NCBI RefSeq assembly: GCF_004364435.1
Contig: NZ_SOCT01000001.1
Coordinates: 620,001 to 684,000, forward strand
DNA length: 64,000 nucleotides
Direction: 5' to 3'
From: Pseudomonas sp. LP_7_YM
GTDB taxonomy: Bacteria; Pseudomonadota; Gammaproteobacteria; Pseudomonadales; Pseudomonadaceae
In this document: piece after piece, positions 43,640 through 52,607 of the stretch
How positions within the stretch are numbered: the stretch's first letter is position 1
Layout of the letters: every line of letters begins with the position of its first letter
The notes under the pieces: model-generated
The model's database searches: none
What the model was told of the DNA's origin: nothing
The model's input: the letters and a program-made list of their open reading frames with translations, nothing else
Program-made: the position numbers and the translations under genes

Positions 43640-43673
43640 GGGCATTCGATCAAGCCGGTGATCGTGAATGCCC
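43640..43673. terminator. Hairpin between the harpin-like gene and the convergent hydratase gene
   Basis: GGGCATTCGATCA / TGATCGTGAATGCCC pairs along 13 bp with a 2-base bulge and a 6-base loop, lying in the 68-base gap between convergent stop codons. It is a likely bidirectional terminator, though no clear U-run follows. Confidence 0.55.
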
Positions 43674-43692
43674 GGGTGCGCCGTAGTGATGG

Positions 43693-44460
43693 CTAGATCA
43701 GTTCGACCGAAATCGATGGCAGCCCATGAATTGCGCCCAATGCCAGCCCCGGTCCCTTGGTCTGGTACATGCCGGTGTAGGAACCTGTGGTAATCACCAG
43801 CTCCGGCGTGACGCTCTGGCCGTTTTGCGTGTGATGGTTGACCACCCAGGGCAGCAAGCGACGGGGATCGCCCGCCGGGTTGGCACCGTCGCCCGGAGCG
43901 ATGTCCTGGTCGGCGAAGGTGAGGCTCAGCGCCGGCTTGAGGAACGGGAAGCTGGCGTCGTACGGCACGAACTCGCCGACGATCAATGCCCCGTGATTGA
44001 GTAGATCGCCGAGCGCCAACAACGGCTCGATTTTTGGCCAGGCCGCAAAGCGGCTCGACACCACCTCAATCGCAGCACCCATCGATCCGATGCTGCTCAG
44101 CACTTCTTCATCCGAATAGGGCTGCTCACGCGGGGTGAACTCGCGGTTCAGGCGCAAGGCGATTTCCAGTTCCAGAATCGGTTGGGGATAGTCGATGATT
44201 TCCAGCTGACTACCGCTGGCGAACAATCCGTCGTCAGGCAGCAGCGCGCCATTGATCGGGCCGCCGCTGGGGGATTTCGAGCCGACCTTCCAGCCGCCAA
44301 CGGTCGTCTCGCGCAGCCGCAGGATCTCCCGTTGCAGCGCATAGGCGCTGGCGGCATCGGCAGGTACATGCTCGGGACGGATTTCGCTGAGTTTCTGACC
44401 GTTGCGCATGGCGTCGACGATCAGTTGTGCAATGTTCGCTGGGTGAGAGGGTGAGTTCAC
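43693..44460 (-). CDS. 2-keto-4-pentenoate hydratase / fumarylacetoacetate hydrolase family protein
   Basis: A 255-residue protein of the MhpD-like branch: ADAASAYALQREILRLRET, VGGWKVGSKSPSG, metal ligands in PILELEIALRLNREF (two Glu) and GAAIEVVSSRF, and a final TTGSYTGMYQ. Members hydrate 2-hydroxypenta-2,4-dienoate in aromatic meta-cleavage, or decarboxylate related keto acids. No other aromatic-degradation gene is nearby, so the substrate is unknown. It is convergent with the harpin-like gene. Confidence 0.87.
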   Translation of the reverse strand: MNSPSHPANIAQLIVDAMRNGQKLSEIRPEHVPADAASAYALQREILRLRETTVGGWKVGSKSPSGGPINGALLPDDGLFASGSQLEIIDYPQPILELEIALRLNREFTPREQPYSDEEVLSSIGSMGAAIEVVSSRFAAWPKIEPLLALGDLLNHGALIVGEFVPYDASFPFLKPALSLTFADQDIAPGDGANPAGDPRRLLPWVVNHHTQNGQSVTPELVITTGSYTGMYQTKGPGLALGAIHGLPSISVELI

Positions 44461-44760
44461 GCGAGGATTCCTTCGGCCATTTTGAATGGGAAGCGCTCCG
44501 CAGGTGATGAACGCGTCGGGCTGCGGAGCCAGCGCGTCTACTCTAGCGCCATTTGCCGAGAATGACAGAGGCCGGTGAAGACTTGTCCCGGATCACATCT
44601 CGCCCACGCCGACCCCAGCAATACCGCCTATAAGGCCCTGCTACAACAGAGGATGAGTCCGGCTGATCCTCGGTAAACCTTGATTGATATTCCATAGTGG
44701 AATCCGGTCCATGAAAAACATGAATTTTATTTATCGAGATCAAGCCTCTAACGTGTGCGG

Positions 44761-45996
44761 ATGAACCCGAGAAACGGAACCGAAATGGCCGTCCCGCACA
44801 GCCTCGCCGCAGATGAACACTGGAAGCGCAACCTGATGGTCTGCGTGTTCGGCGCGTTTACCACTATCGTAGCCATGACCCTGTTGCTTCCGTTTCTGCC
44901 CTTGTATGTCGAGCACCTTGGCATCACGGATCGGGCCGCCATCGTTCAGTGGTCCGGCGTGGCGTTCGGTGCGACGTTTCTATCGGCGGCCTTGACGGCG
45001 CCGTTATGGGGTCGGCTCGGCGACCGCTACGGACGCAAGCTGATGCTGATCCGCGCAAGCCTGGGAATGGCCATCGCGATGTCGCTGATCGGCCTTGCCG
45101 AAAACATTTATCAACTGGTGGGCCTGCGCCTGTTGGCCGGATTGCTGGGTGGCTACGCTTCCGGCGCGACAATCCTGGTCGCCACCCAGACCCCCAAGGC
45201 GCGCTCTGGCTGGGCGCTGGGCATGTTGTCTTCGGGCATCATGGCCGGCAACCTCACGGGGCCGTTGATCGGTGGGCTTCTGCCGCCGCTGATCGGCATT
45301 CGCAATACCTTCTTTCTCGCGGGCGGGGTGATTTTCCTGGCGTTTCTCGCCACGCTGTTCCTGATGAAGGAGGCGCCGCGTCCCAGGCGGATGGCGGGCG
45401 AGCCGAAGCCTGCGACCATACGGCCATGGGACGTGATCCCGGACTGCAAACCGGTGATCACGATGTTCGTCGTGGCTTGTCTTGTGATGTTCTCGATCAT
45501 GTCCATCGAGCCGATCATCACGGTGTACCTGACCCAGCTGCACACGTCCAACGTGACGATGATGGCCGGCCTGGTCATGTCGGCCACGGCGCTGGCCAGC
45601 GTATTGTCGGCATCGCGCATTGGTAAGCTGGCAGACCGTGTCGGGCACTGGAAAGTGGTCATGGGCTGCCTCAGTGCAGCGGCGGTGCTGCTGATTCCCC
45701 AAGCCTTCGTCAGCAATGCCTGGCAGCTGGTGGTCCTGCGGTTTCTGATGGGCATCGCGCTGGGCGGCCTGTTGCCTTGCATTGCGGCGATCATCCGCCA
45801 TTCGGTGCCGGACAGCGTCGCCGGGCGCATGCTCGGCTATTCAACGTCCAGCCAATACGTCGGCCAGGTACTGGGCCCGTTGACCGGCGGCTACCTGGGA
45901 GGCCATTTCGGCATGCCTGTGGTGTTTGTCGCCACGTGTGTGTTGATGGCTGCATGCGCCCTGGTGATGTGGCTGATGCGCCCGCTCGATGCCTGA
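44761..45996 (+). CDS. MFS transporter (multidrug efflux type)
   Basis: About 411 residues with 12 predicted membrane segments. The loop 2-3 MFS signature is GRLGDRYGRKLMLIRASLG, and GMLSSGIMAGNLTGPLIGGL is the antiporter motif in helix 5, indicating proton-coupled efflux (DHA1 family). The second half repeats the pattern (IGKLADRVGHWKVVMG). The substrate is unknown. The start is uncertain: ATG 44761 or ATG 44785 (MAVPHSLAADEHWKRN), neither with a strong ribosome site. Monocistronic; 184 bases separate it from the sensor kinase gene. Confidence 0.88.
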   Translation: MNPRNGTEMAVPHSLAADEHWKRNLMVCVFGAFTTIVAMTLLLPFLPLYVEHLGITDRAAIVQWSGVAFGATFLSAALTAPLWGRLGDRYGRKLMLIRASLGMAIAMSLIGLAENIYQLVGLRLLAGLLGGYASGATILVATQTPKARSGWALGMLSSGIMAGNLTGPLIGGLLPPLIGIRNTFFLAGGVIFLAFLATLFLMKEAPRPRRMAGEPKPATIRPWDVIPDCKPVITMFVVACLVMFSIMSIEPIITVYLTQLHTSNVTMMAGLVMSATALASVLSASRIGKLADRVGHWKVVMGCLSAAAVLLIPQAFVSNAWQLVVLRFLMGIALGGLLPCIAAIIRHSVPDSVAGRMLGYSTSSQYVGQVLGPLTGGYLGGHFGMPVVFVATCVLMAACALVMWLMRPLDA

Positions 45997-46180
45997 CGGC
46001 GCGGCTTGTGCGGCACATGCCGTGCTCTTTGGGGGAAGACCGCAGTCGGTCTCCAACGGCATATGGCAGAATTTATGCCCATCCGCATCGCCGCTTTGAC
46101 AAAACCATGACATGGCATGCGGATAATTGGTCCGGGCGGCGTGACGCCCTTGACCTGAGTATCGGTACGTACGGAACCCA

Positions 46181-47494
46181 ATGGATATCAAACACAGCCT
46201 CAAGCAACGGATTGTGATCGTCTTCGCTTTGATGAGCACACTGGTGGCCGGCGTGTTCGCGGTGGGGATCATCGCCACCGTGCATGTCGTCGAGACCCGG
46301 CTCACCATTATCAGTCTGGGCGGCAACCTGCATCGGCAGCTCACGCAGGATCGCATTGAGGACTGGCGCCATCGTCCGGAGAAGGGCGAGCTGTTCTATG
46401 CCGACGATGGCATTGACGATGTGGTGATGGCCGATGACCTGAAAGACCTGCAACCGGGCTTTCAGAAATTCTATCGCGGCAAGAACACCTATTACGCCAT
46501 GGTCGATACCGTCGGCGGTCGTCGTTATGTGCTGCTGCGCGATCAACGCGAGTTCGAAAAGCGCGAACGCATTTTGTTGGGCGTAGTGATCGTTGGCTTC
46601 ATTCTGAGTGTGCTGCTGTCCATTTTGCTGGGGCGGTTATTGGCCTCGCGAGTCATGGCGCCGGTCTCGCGCCTGGCAGGGCAGGTTCGCCATCGCGATC
46701 AGTTACTGGAGTTGGCGCCGGTGCTGGCCAGCGATTATGCCCGCGACGAAGTGGGTGCCCTGGCGCGTTCCTTCGACGAAACCCTGGGGCGCCTGCGCGC
46801 TGCGCTGGGCCGGGAAAAGCTTTTCACCAGCGACGTCAGCCACGAACTGCGTACGCCCTTGATGGTATTGGCGACGTCCTGCGAACTGTTGCTGGAATAC
46901 CCGCATCTGGATGACCGCTCGCGCACGCAGGTGCAACGGATCAGCAAGGCAACGGCGGGAATGAACCAACTGGTCGAAACCTTTTTGTTACTGGCACGGA
47001 CCGAAGGCAAGAATGCGCCCTCGGGTCAGCGCAGCAGCCTTTCCCAGATCGCCGATGAGCTGGTCGATATCTGGCGCCCGGCGATCGAAGAAAAAGGCCT
47101 GGCGTTCACCTTCGAGCCGTGCGCCCAAGCGCAGGGCCTGTACAACACCGCCTTGCTGCGCTCGGTCCTGGGGAATCTGTTGCGCAATGCCTGGCATTAC
47201 ACCGATGAGGGTTTCATCCGCCTGACCTTGAACCGCCACGGTTTCAGCGTCGAGGACACGGGTATCGGTATTCCGTTGGAGAAACAGAAGGCTATGTTCC
47301 AGCCCTTCGTCCGTGGTGACGAACAGCGTGGGGAAGGGCTAGGCCTTGGGCTTTCGCTGGTGCAGCGCATTTGTGGTAACCAGCACTGGAGCGTGACCTT
47401 GAGCAGCCGCGAGCCAGCCGGTTGCTGTTTTACCGTTGTGCTTGAGGCAACGGACGTTGCGCAAGCACTGTCCGCCAATCCCGGGCGTCGATAA
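46181..47494 (+). CDS. Orphan sensor histidine kinase
   Basis: A 437-residue two-component sensor. TM1 near residues 10-33 (IVIVFALMSTLVAGVFAVGI), a short periplasmic sensor of about 95 residues, TM2 near 130-152 (ILLGVVIVGFILSVLLSILL), HAMP, phosphoacceptor His in FTSDVSHELRTPL near residue 220, N-box LGNLLRNAWHYT, G1 VEDTGIGIP and G2 GEGLGLGLSLVQ. No response regulator gene is adjacent, so its partner is elsewhere. It lies beside an Ais-like phosphatase gene and the arn cluster, so a role in sensing envelope stress is a positional guess. Its 3' end overlaps the convergent phosphatase gene by 65 bases. Confidence 0.9.
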   Translation: MDIKHSLKQRIVIVFALMSTLVAGVFAVGIIATVHVVETRLTIISLGGNLHRQLTQDRIEDWRHRPEKGELFYADDGIDDVVMADDLKDLQPGFQKFYRGKNTYYAMVDTVGGRRYVLLRDQREFEKRERILLGVVIVGFILSVLLSILLGRLLASRVMAPVSRLAGQVRHRDQLLELAPVLASDYARDEVGALARSFDETLGRLRAALGREKLFTSDVSHELRTPLMVLATSCELLLEYPHLDDRSRTQVQRISKATAGMNQLVETFLLLARTEGKNAPSGQRSSLSQIADELVDIWRPAIEEKGLAFTFEPCAQAQGLYNTALLRSVLGNLLRNAWHYTDEGFIRLTLNRHGFSVEDTGIGIPLEKQKAMFQPFVRGDEQRGEGLGLGLSLVQRICGNQHWSVTLSSREPAGCCFTVVLEATDVAQALSANPGRR

Positions 47495-48131
47495 ACCCCA
47501 ATACCCTCGCCGAGTGATCGTCGGGGTCAACCGAGACAATCAGTGAGGCTGCGTAATCCAGGGACACCGGCGCGGGAACATGGAGAGATTTCTCCAGTTG
47601 CGAAATGCATTCGCTGTGCGTCACCAGAATCAGGTTATGGCCATCCAGCTTGTGCCTGAGCACATCATCGAGCATCGACTTGCGGCAGTTGATCAGCCAG
47701 TCCTGACCCGCGGTGGTGCGATTGAACGCATAGTTCGACGTCTGCTCGGTACGGCGCAGCGGGCTGTTGTAGAGGGTGGCCTGATTTAGTCCCAGCGCTT
47801 GAAACCTGCGTCCCAGCTGTTCTGCCACGTGCCGCCCTCTTGCCGTGATGCCGTCCGATTGCGCCAGGCAAGGGCTGGTCGAATGGTCGCAGCGCTCGGC
47901 GTGTCGCATGAGCACCACCACCTCACCTTTGTCCCAGAGCGCGTAGAAATTGGCCCGACGCAGATGATGACCTTCAGACAGATCGGCCAGTGCTGCCGGG
48001 CGCAACGCGAACGCAATGATGCTCACCAGCACCATTATTGCTGCCATTGACAGTAAGGCGCGATAAGACTTTCCCAACGCGCGGCAGCGTCCGGTCAAAC
48101 CGTCCAGGGCATGGTTAACATAAGCGTTCAT
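47430..48131 (-). CDS. Histidine phosphatase family protein, Ais/PmrG-like
   Basis: A 233-residue protein with an N-terminal membrane anchor or uncleaved signal (YRALLSMAAIMVLVSIIAFA) and a histidine-phosphatase domain: VVLMRHAERCDHS (RHxxR-like phosphoacceptor), LYNSPLRRTEQT and a late ILVTHSECISQLEK (second catalytic His). Enterobacterial Ais/PmrG is the nearest functional parallel: a periplasmic lipopolysaccharide-core heptose(II)-phosphate phosphatase encoded beside arn. Here too it lies near arn, which supports a lipopolysaccharide-modifying role. The 3' end overlaps the kinase gene tail to tail. Confidence 0.82.
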   Translation of the reverse strand: MNAYVNHALDGLTGRCRALGKSYRALLSMAAIMVLVSIIAFALRPAALADLSEGHHLRRANFYALWDKGEVVVLMRHAERCDHSTSPCLAQSDGITARGRHVAEQLGRRFQALGLNQATLYNSPLRRTEQTSNYAFNRTTAGQDWLINCRKSMLDDVLRHKLDGHNLILVTHSECISQLEKSLHVPAPVSLDYAASLIVSVDPDDHSARVLGFIDARDWRTVLAQRPLPQAQR

Positions 48132-48750
48132 GGTGGGCTCGGCTGTCGAGTGGCGTGATGTTTTAACGGTTGTGCAACAACCGGCCGCTAATGCGCGGTC
48201 CCGATTTTATGGGGCGGCATTAGTTGGCCGTAAGAACAATGGAGGTCAGGGGGTCAATGATCAGTGAAGCGTTTGTGAAAAAGGTATTCGCAGTGTATGA
48301 AGGGCCCGGGAGCGGGGGGCTGAAGAGGATAAAACAGCCTGCAACGGCTGCCAGTGAATATCAGCTCCAAGGCAGTTGAATATTTAACTGTGCAACGCTG
48401 CCGCGCGATAATTTTCACGAACATTTGACATGGGTACGTGAAACACCCACATGCGGCGCACTGTTTGCGTTGACGCGCATTCTTCATTTTTAGAATCGAG
48501 CGGTTTAAGGGATTATCCAAGGCCGCGATGACGTCGATAAAACAACAGAATGGATGATCGCGGCTATTCTTCCTTCAATCGCTATGCTCCATACGAAAAG
48601 TTGGAGAGTGAAGGGCAGGCAAGGCAAAACAGGCGAGCAACGGTCGGAGTCGCGTTCGACTCTACGTGTTGTAAATGAGCATTCCGAGGCTGTTTTTAAA
48701 CGCAGCATCACCAAGCGCAGCCACTTTTCGTACAGAGCCTAAAAGACGGT
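48132..48750. other. Intergenic region upstream of the ArnT-like gene
   Basis: About 620 bases between divergent genes, AT-richer than its surroundings. I see no convincing gene or RNA. It should contain promoters for the phosphatase and the glycosyltransferase genes. Confidence 0.4.
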
Positions 48751-50394
48751 ATGCCCCAGGAGTCCGTATTGACCTCAACCGCTTCCGAGTTTTTATCGGG
48801 TGTTACCCCCGCGCGGGCCAGACGTCAGGCATGGACAGCGGGCGGGTTGGCCTTTGTTCTTTTTATAGCGGCCAGCTGGCACCTGAGCATTATCGGATTC
48901 GACTCGCGTTTTGTGCTGTTCGCCCAGGAGATGCTGCGCCACGGCCCGGGCTTTTTTCCGACCACCTATGGCGAGCCATACCCTGATTATTCGTCTTTCT
49001 CGACCTGGTTGATCTACCTCTGTTCCCTGCCTTTGGGCCAGGTGAGCAGCTTCAGTGCCTGGTTGCCGACCTGTGTATCGTCGGCGGTGCTGGTGGGATT
49101 GATGTATCGCCTGCTTGCACCGTTTTCCCGGCGCTGGGCGTGGCTGAGCATCGCTATGCTGCTGTTGAGCAACACCTTCATCAGTGAAACCCGCGCCGTG
49201 TCGCTGGACCAGATGCTCGCCACGGTGTCTTTCGCGGTGTTCTATCTGGCTTACGCAGCGGACCATTTCGGATCGGCCCGGCGCCTGGGCGCGATATTGA
49301 TTCTTCTGGTACTGGGGTTTGCCATTCGCGGGCCCATAGGACTGGTGGTGCCTACCGGCATCCTCTGCAGCTATTACCTGCTCAATGGTCAGTGTCGGCG
49401 CTTGTGGATCTGTGCCCTGACCGCGCTGGCGCTGCTGGTTGTGTGTTTTGCGACGTTGTTGCTGCTGGCACGATTGAGCGGTGGCGACGCTCTGGTCAGT
49501 GAAGTCATCCGCATGCAAGTCACTTCGCGCATGGACGGCAGTGAAGGCAGCAGCACGCTGTTCTGGTACTTCAGCAGCACGTTCGGCAACTATGCGCTGG
49601 CTTATCCCTTCGCCCTGCTGGTGCTGGCGACGGTCGCCATCGCGGCGAGAAAACAGCGCAGTCAGGCCCTGCATCTCATGTACTTGTGTGCGTTCGCGGC
49701 GTTGACGGTGATGGTCGGCCTGTCGATTCCTCAGGCAAAAAAAGCCCGCTACATTTTGCCGATGCTGCCCATGGCGGCGATCATCGCGGCGTATCCGTTT
49801 CAGGTGCGCGCCGGGCGCTGCTTCGAGTGGCTGCGTGGTCTGACGCTGACGCTGTGCTGTTTTATCCCCGGCGCGCTGCTGGCGGGTCTGCTGGCGGTGC
49901 GTCCGCGATTTCCGGAGGCGCTAAGCGATATCGGACCGATTCTCGCGGCGCTGGGGATACTGCAACTGACTGCCCTGCCTCTGCTGCTGCGCCCGCGTCT
50001 GCGTCTGTACGGGCTTCCCGCCTGCGCGGTGCTGGCGGTCTGGGTCAGCTACATCGGGGTTTTCGAAAAAGCCGAGCGCATGCTGTACGACACGCGGCAT
50101 TTCACCCAGGCGGTGCGCAACCTGACCGAGGCCGATCCCGCCCCGCTGGTCCTGCATGTCATGGGCAAGGATGCCAAGGCGATCAAATTCATGGTCAATG
50201 TCGATGAGGATCTGCAGCCAGTGTTCACCGAGACACCGGGGCAGTTGCTGGCACTGCAGGGGCCTGCGAATGTGGTGATGAGCAACAATGACTTTCAGGC
50301 ATTGCAGCACTCAAGGCTGGGGCAATTGCCTGTGCGGTTCAGCGGGCGCTTCGACAAGGAGGATTACATCCTGCTCAGAGTGCCGGCGCCCTGA
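48751..50394 (+). CDS. ArnT-like integral membrane glycosyltransferase (GT39/83 family)
   Basis: A 547-residue protein with about 11-12 membrane segments, the size and topology of ArnT. The first periplasmic loop carries the catalytic-type sequence GFDSRFVLFAQEMLRHG, comparable with [15 protein letters not shown] in the ArnT of this window; later PQAKKARYILPMLPMAAIIA corresponds to [18 protein letters not shown]. Such enzymes move a sugar from undecaprenyl phosphate onto lipid A, protein or polysaccharide in the periplasm. It is convergent with ugd and not part of the arn operon. It could decorate a different acceptor. ATG 48751 is chosen; the ribosome site is weak. Confidence 0.82.
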   Translation: MPQESVLTSTASEFLSGVTPARARRQAWTAGGLAFVLFIAASWHLSIIGFDSRFVLFAQEMLRHGPGFFPTTYGEPYPDYSSFSTWLIYLCSLPLGQVSSFSAWLPTCVSSAVLVGLMYRLLAPFSRRWAWLSIAMLLLSNTFISETRAVSLDQMLATVSFAVFYLAYAADHFGSARRLGAILILLVLGFAIRGPIGLVVPTGILCSYYLLNGQCRRLWICALTALALLVVCFATLLLLARLSGGDALVSEVIRMQVTSRMDGSEGSSTLFWYFSSTFGNYALAYPFALLVLATVAIAARKQRSQALHLMYLCAFAALTVMVGLSIPQAKKARYILPMLPMAAIIAAYPFQVRAGRCFEWLRGLTLTLCCFIPGALLAGLLAVRPRFPEALSDIGPILAALGILQLTALPLLLRPRLRLYGLPACAVLAVWVSYIGVFEKAERMLYDTRHFTQAVRNLTEADPAPLVLHVMGKDAKAIKFMVNVDEDLQPVFTETPGQLLALQGPANVVMSNNDFQALQHSRLGQLPVRFSGRFDKEDYILLRVPAP

Positions 50395-50440
50395 ATGAAG
50401 CACCACCGGCAAACTGGGCTGCTACAGCGCTTGTTCAGGC

Positions 50441-51835
50441 TCAACCCGCATGATGACTGGTCAGCAATTCATAGGGCGCCCATTGCTGCTGTGGAATCGG
50501 CAGGTTGCACGAGTCGCCGCGCCCGATCGGGAAGTACTGGAAGCCACGTTTGGCCAGGCGCTCGGTGTCGTACAGGTTGCGCCCGTCGAAGATCACCGGG
50601 TTTTTAAGGCGCTGCTGTATCAGATCGAAATCCGGCGCCTTGAACTGCTGCCATTCGGTGCAGACGATCAACGCATCCGCCCCTGACAGCACCGATTCCG
50701 GGGTGCCCATCAGCATCAGGTTCGGTTGCTCGCCATACAGCCGCTGAGTTTCCTGCATGGCCTCCGGATCGAACGCACGAACGGTAGCGCCGGCTGCCCA
50801 CAGGGCTTCCATCAATACCCGGCTTGGTGCATCGCGCATATCGTCGGTGTTGGGTTTGAACGCCAGCCCCCACAGCGCAAAGGTCTTGCCTCGCAGTTCA
50901 CCTTTGTAGAACGCGTTGACCCGGTCGAACAGCTTGTGTTTCTGCCGCTCGTTGATGTCCTCGACCACATTCAGCAGGTCGTTCGAACAACCGGCTTCCC
51001 GAGCACTGTGGATCAGCGCGCGGATGTCCTTGCCGAAGCACGAGCCGCCGTAGCCGCAGCCTGGATAAATGAAGTCATAGCCAATGCGTGAGTCCGCGCC
51101 GATGCCCAGACGAACCGATTCAACATCCGCCCCCAGGTGCTCGGCCAGTTCGGCGATCTGGTTGATGAAGCTGATCTTGGTCGCCAGCATGCAGTTAGCG
51201 GCGTATTTGGTCAGCTCGGCACTGCGCAGGTCCATGAACATGATGCGGTCGTGGTTGCGGTTGAACGGCGCGTACAGCTCACGCATTACCGGAAACACGT
51301 CCTGATTGCCGCAGCCGATGACGATGCGGTCGGGACGGCGGCAGTCCTTGACCGCCGAGCCTTCCTTGAGAAATTCCGGGTTGGAGACAATATCGAATTT
51401 CAGCAGTCGCGCCGCCTGGCGCAGGTGATGTTCGATGTGGCTGCGCAAGGCATCGCCGCTGCCCACCGGCACCGTGGATTTCTCGACGATAATCACCGGC
51501 TCCAGGCGATGCCGGGCAATGGATTCACCCACCGTAAAGAACCCACTCAGGTCTGCCGAACCATCCGCCCGGGACGGCGTGCCCACGGCGATGAACAACA
51601 CCTCGCCATGCTCGACTGCCTGTTTTTCATCAAGGGTAAAGTGCAGCCGTCCGGCCTCCAGATTCTCCCGCACCAGGCTCTCAAGCCCCGGCTCGTAGAT
51701 GGTCACGTGGCCTTTGCTCAGTTGCTCGACCTTGGCGGGGTCGATGTCCATGCACACCACATCGTGGCCCACTTCAGCCAGCACGGTTGCCTGCACCAGC
51801 CCTACATACCCGCTACCGAAAACGCTGATCTTCAT
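50441..51835 (-). CDS. ugd: UDP-glucose 6-dehydrogenase
   Basis: A 464-residue enzyme: NAD motif [32 protein letters not shown], catalytic Cys in PGCGYGGSCFGKD, and C-terminal domain ALWGLAFKPNTDDMRDAPS. It oxidises UDP-glucose to UDP-glucuronate, the starting substrate for ArnA. It is the last gene of the arn operon, overlapping arnF by 4 bases, so precursor supply and L-Ara4N synthesis are co-expressed. Confidence 0.95.
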   Translation of the reverse strand: MKISVFGSGYVGLVQATVLAEVGHDVVCMDIDPAKVEQLSKGHVTIYEPGLESLVRENLEAGRLHFTLDEKQAVEHGEVLFIAVGTPSRADGSADLSGFFTVGESIARHRLEPVIIVEKSTVPVGSGDALRSHIEHHLRQAARLLKFDIVSNPEFLKEGSAVKDCRRPDRIVIGCGNQDVFPVMRELYAPFNRNHDRIMFMDLRSAELTKYAANCMLATKISFINQIAELAEHLGADVESVRLGIGADSRIGYDFIYPGCGYGGSCFGKDIRALIHSAREAGCSNDLLNVVEDINERQKHKLFDRVNAFYKGELRGKTFALWGLAFKPNTDDMRDAPSRVLMEALWAAGATVRAFDPEAMQETQRLYGEQPNLMLMGTPESVLSGADALIVCTEWQQFKAPDFDLIQQRLKNPVIFDGRNLYDTERLAKRGFQYFPIGRGDSCNLPIPQQQWAPYELLTSHHAG

Positions 51836-52266
51836 CGGGGAAACTCCTTGCCGCTGTTGTCGCTGTCGCAGCTACGCCGGAAATTGATCGTCACTACACC
51901 GAGTACGATCAGGGTCACGCCCACCGTTCGAGGAACGGTGAGCGCTTCATTGAAAAACGGAAGGGCGGTCGCCAGCAGATACACCAGCGCATAGCTGATG
52001 CTGAGCAGCGAATAGGCCCGACTCAGGGGTATGTCCCGCAAGGCGCCGAGCCAGCAGAGCATCGAAAGTCCGTAGGCGCCGATGGCCGTCAGTACCACGC
52101 CAAGCGCTAGGGTATTGATATGGCCGTCTCGAACGGCGGCCAACCATTGCTCAGGCTGCGGCAGTCGCAACATGCCCCAGCGCATGCCCAGTTGTGCTGC
52201 GCTGACGAGCATCACGCTGCCCATGGCCAATGCCAGCCCACGGCGTTTGAAGGCCGTCGCGTTCAT
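51832..52266 (-). CDS. arnF: L-Ara4N-phosphoundecaprenol flippase subunit ArnF
   Basis: A 144-residue SMR-like protein with four membrane helices ([74 protein letters not shown]). With ArnE it is thought to flip undecaprenyl-phosphate-L-Ara4N to the periplasmic face. ATG 52266 overlaps the arnE stop by 4 bases; the longer open frame upstream is only a shadow of arnE. Confidence 0.9.
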   Translation of the reverse strand: MNATAFKRRGLALAMGSVMLVSAAQLGMRWGMLRLPQPEQWLAAVRDGHINTLALGVVLTAIGAYGLSMLCWLGALRDIPLSRAYSLLSISYALVYLLATALPFFNEALTVPRTVGVTLIVLGVVTINFRRSCDSDNSGKEFPR

Positions 52267-52607
52267 GGCTGACGCCCCAGCAGAATCACACCGAGCAGAA
52301 TCATCAGCAGTCCCGCCCAGTGTCGAAGGTCCACCGACTCTTTGAACAGGTAGCGCCCGCTCAGGGTGATCAATACGAAGTTCAGCGCCAGCATGGGGTA
52401 GGCAACGCCTACCTCCAGATGCTGCAAAACCAGCAGCCAGAGCAGCATGCCGCCACCCAGACAACCCAGCGCCAGCCACAGCCACACGCTGGTCAACACG
52501 CCCGTAATGCTTTCAGGGCTGCGGCGCCAGGCCTCGACGGCCAGCTTTTGTGCGATCTGGCCCAGGCAGGTGAGCAGGCAGGCGCTCAGTAACAGGACCA
52601 AGGTCAT
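52263..52607 (-). CDS. arnE: L-Ara4N-phosphoundecaprenol flippase subunit ArnE
   Basis: A 114-residue small multidrug-resistance-fold protein with four helices: [60 protein letters not shown] and [12 protein letters not shown]. It partners ArnF in flipping the lipid-linked sugar. It overlaps arnT and arnF by 4 bases each. Confidence 0.9.
   Translation of the reverse strand: MTLVLLLSACLLTCLGQIAQKLAVEAWRRSPESITGVLTSVWLWLALGCLGGGMLLWLLVLQHLEVGVAYPMLALNFVLITLSGRYLFKESVDLRHWAGLLMILLGVILLGRQP

Noticed and set aside
44775..44799. A second GGAACC motif, near the MFS transporter start
   Set aside because: The expected CCACNNA is not found 15-16 bases downstream (ACAG stands there), and the motif lies inside or against the coding start, so it is not a hrp box.
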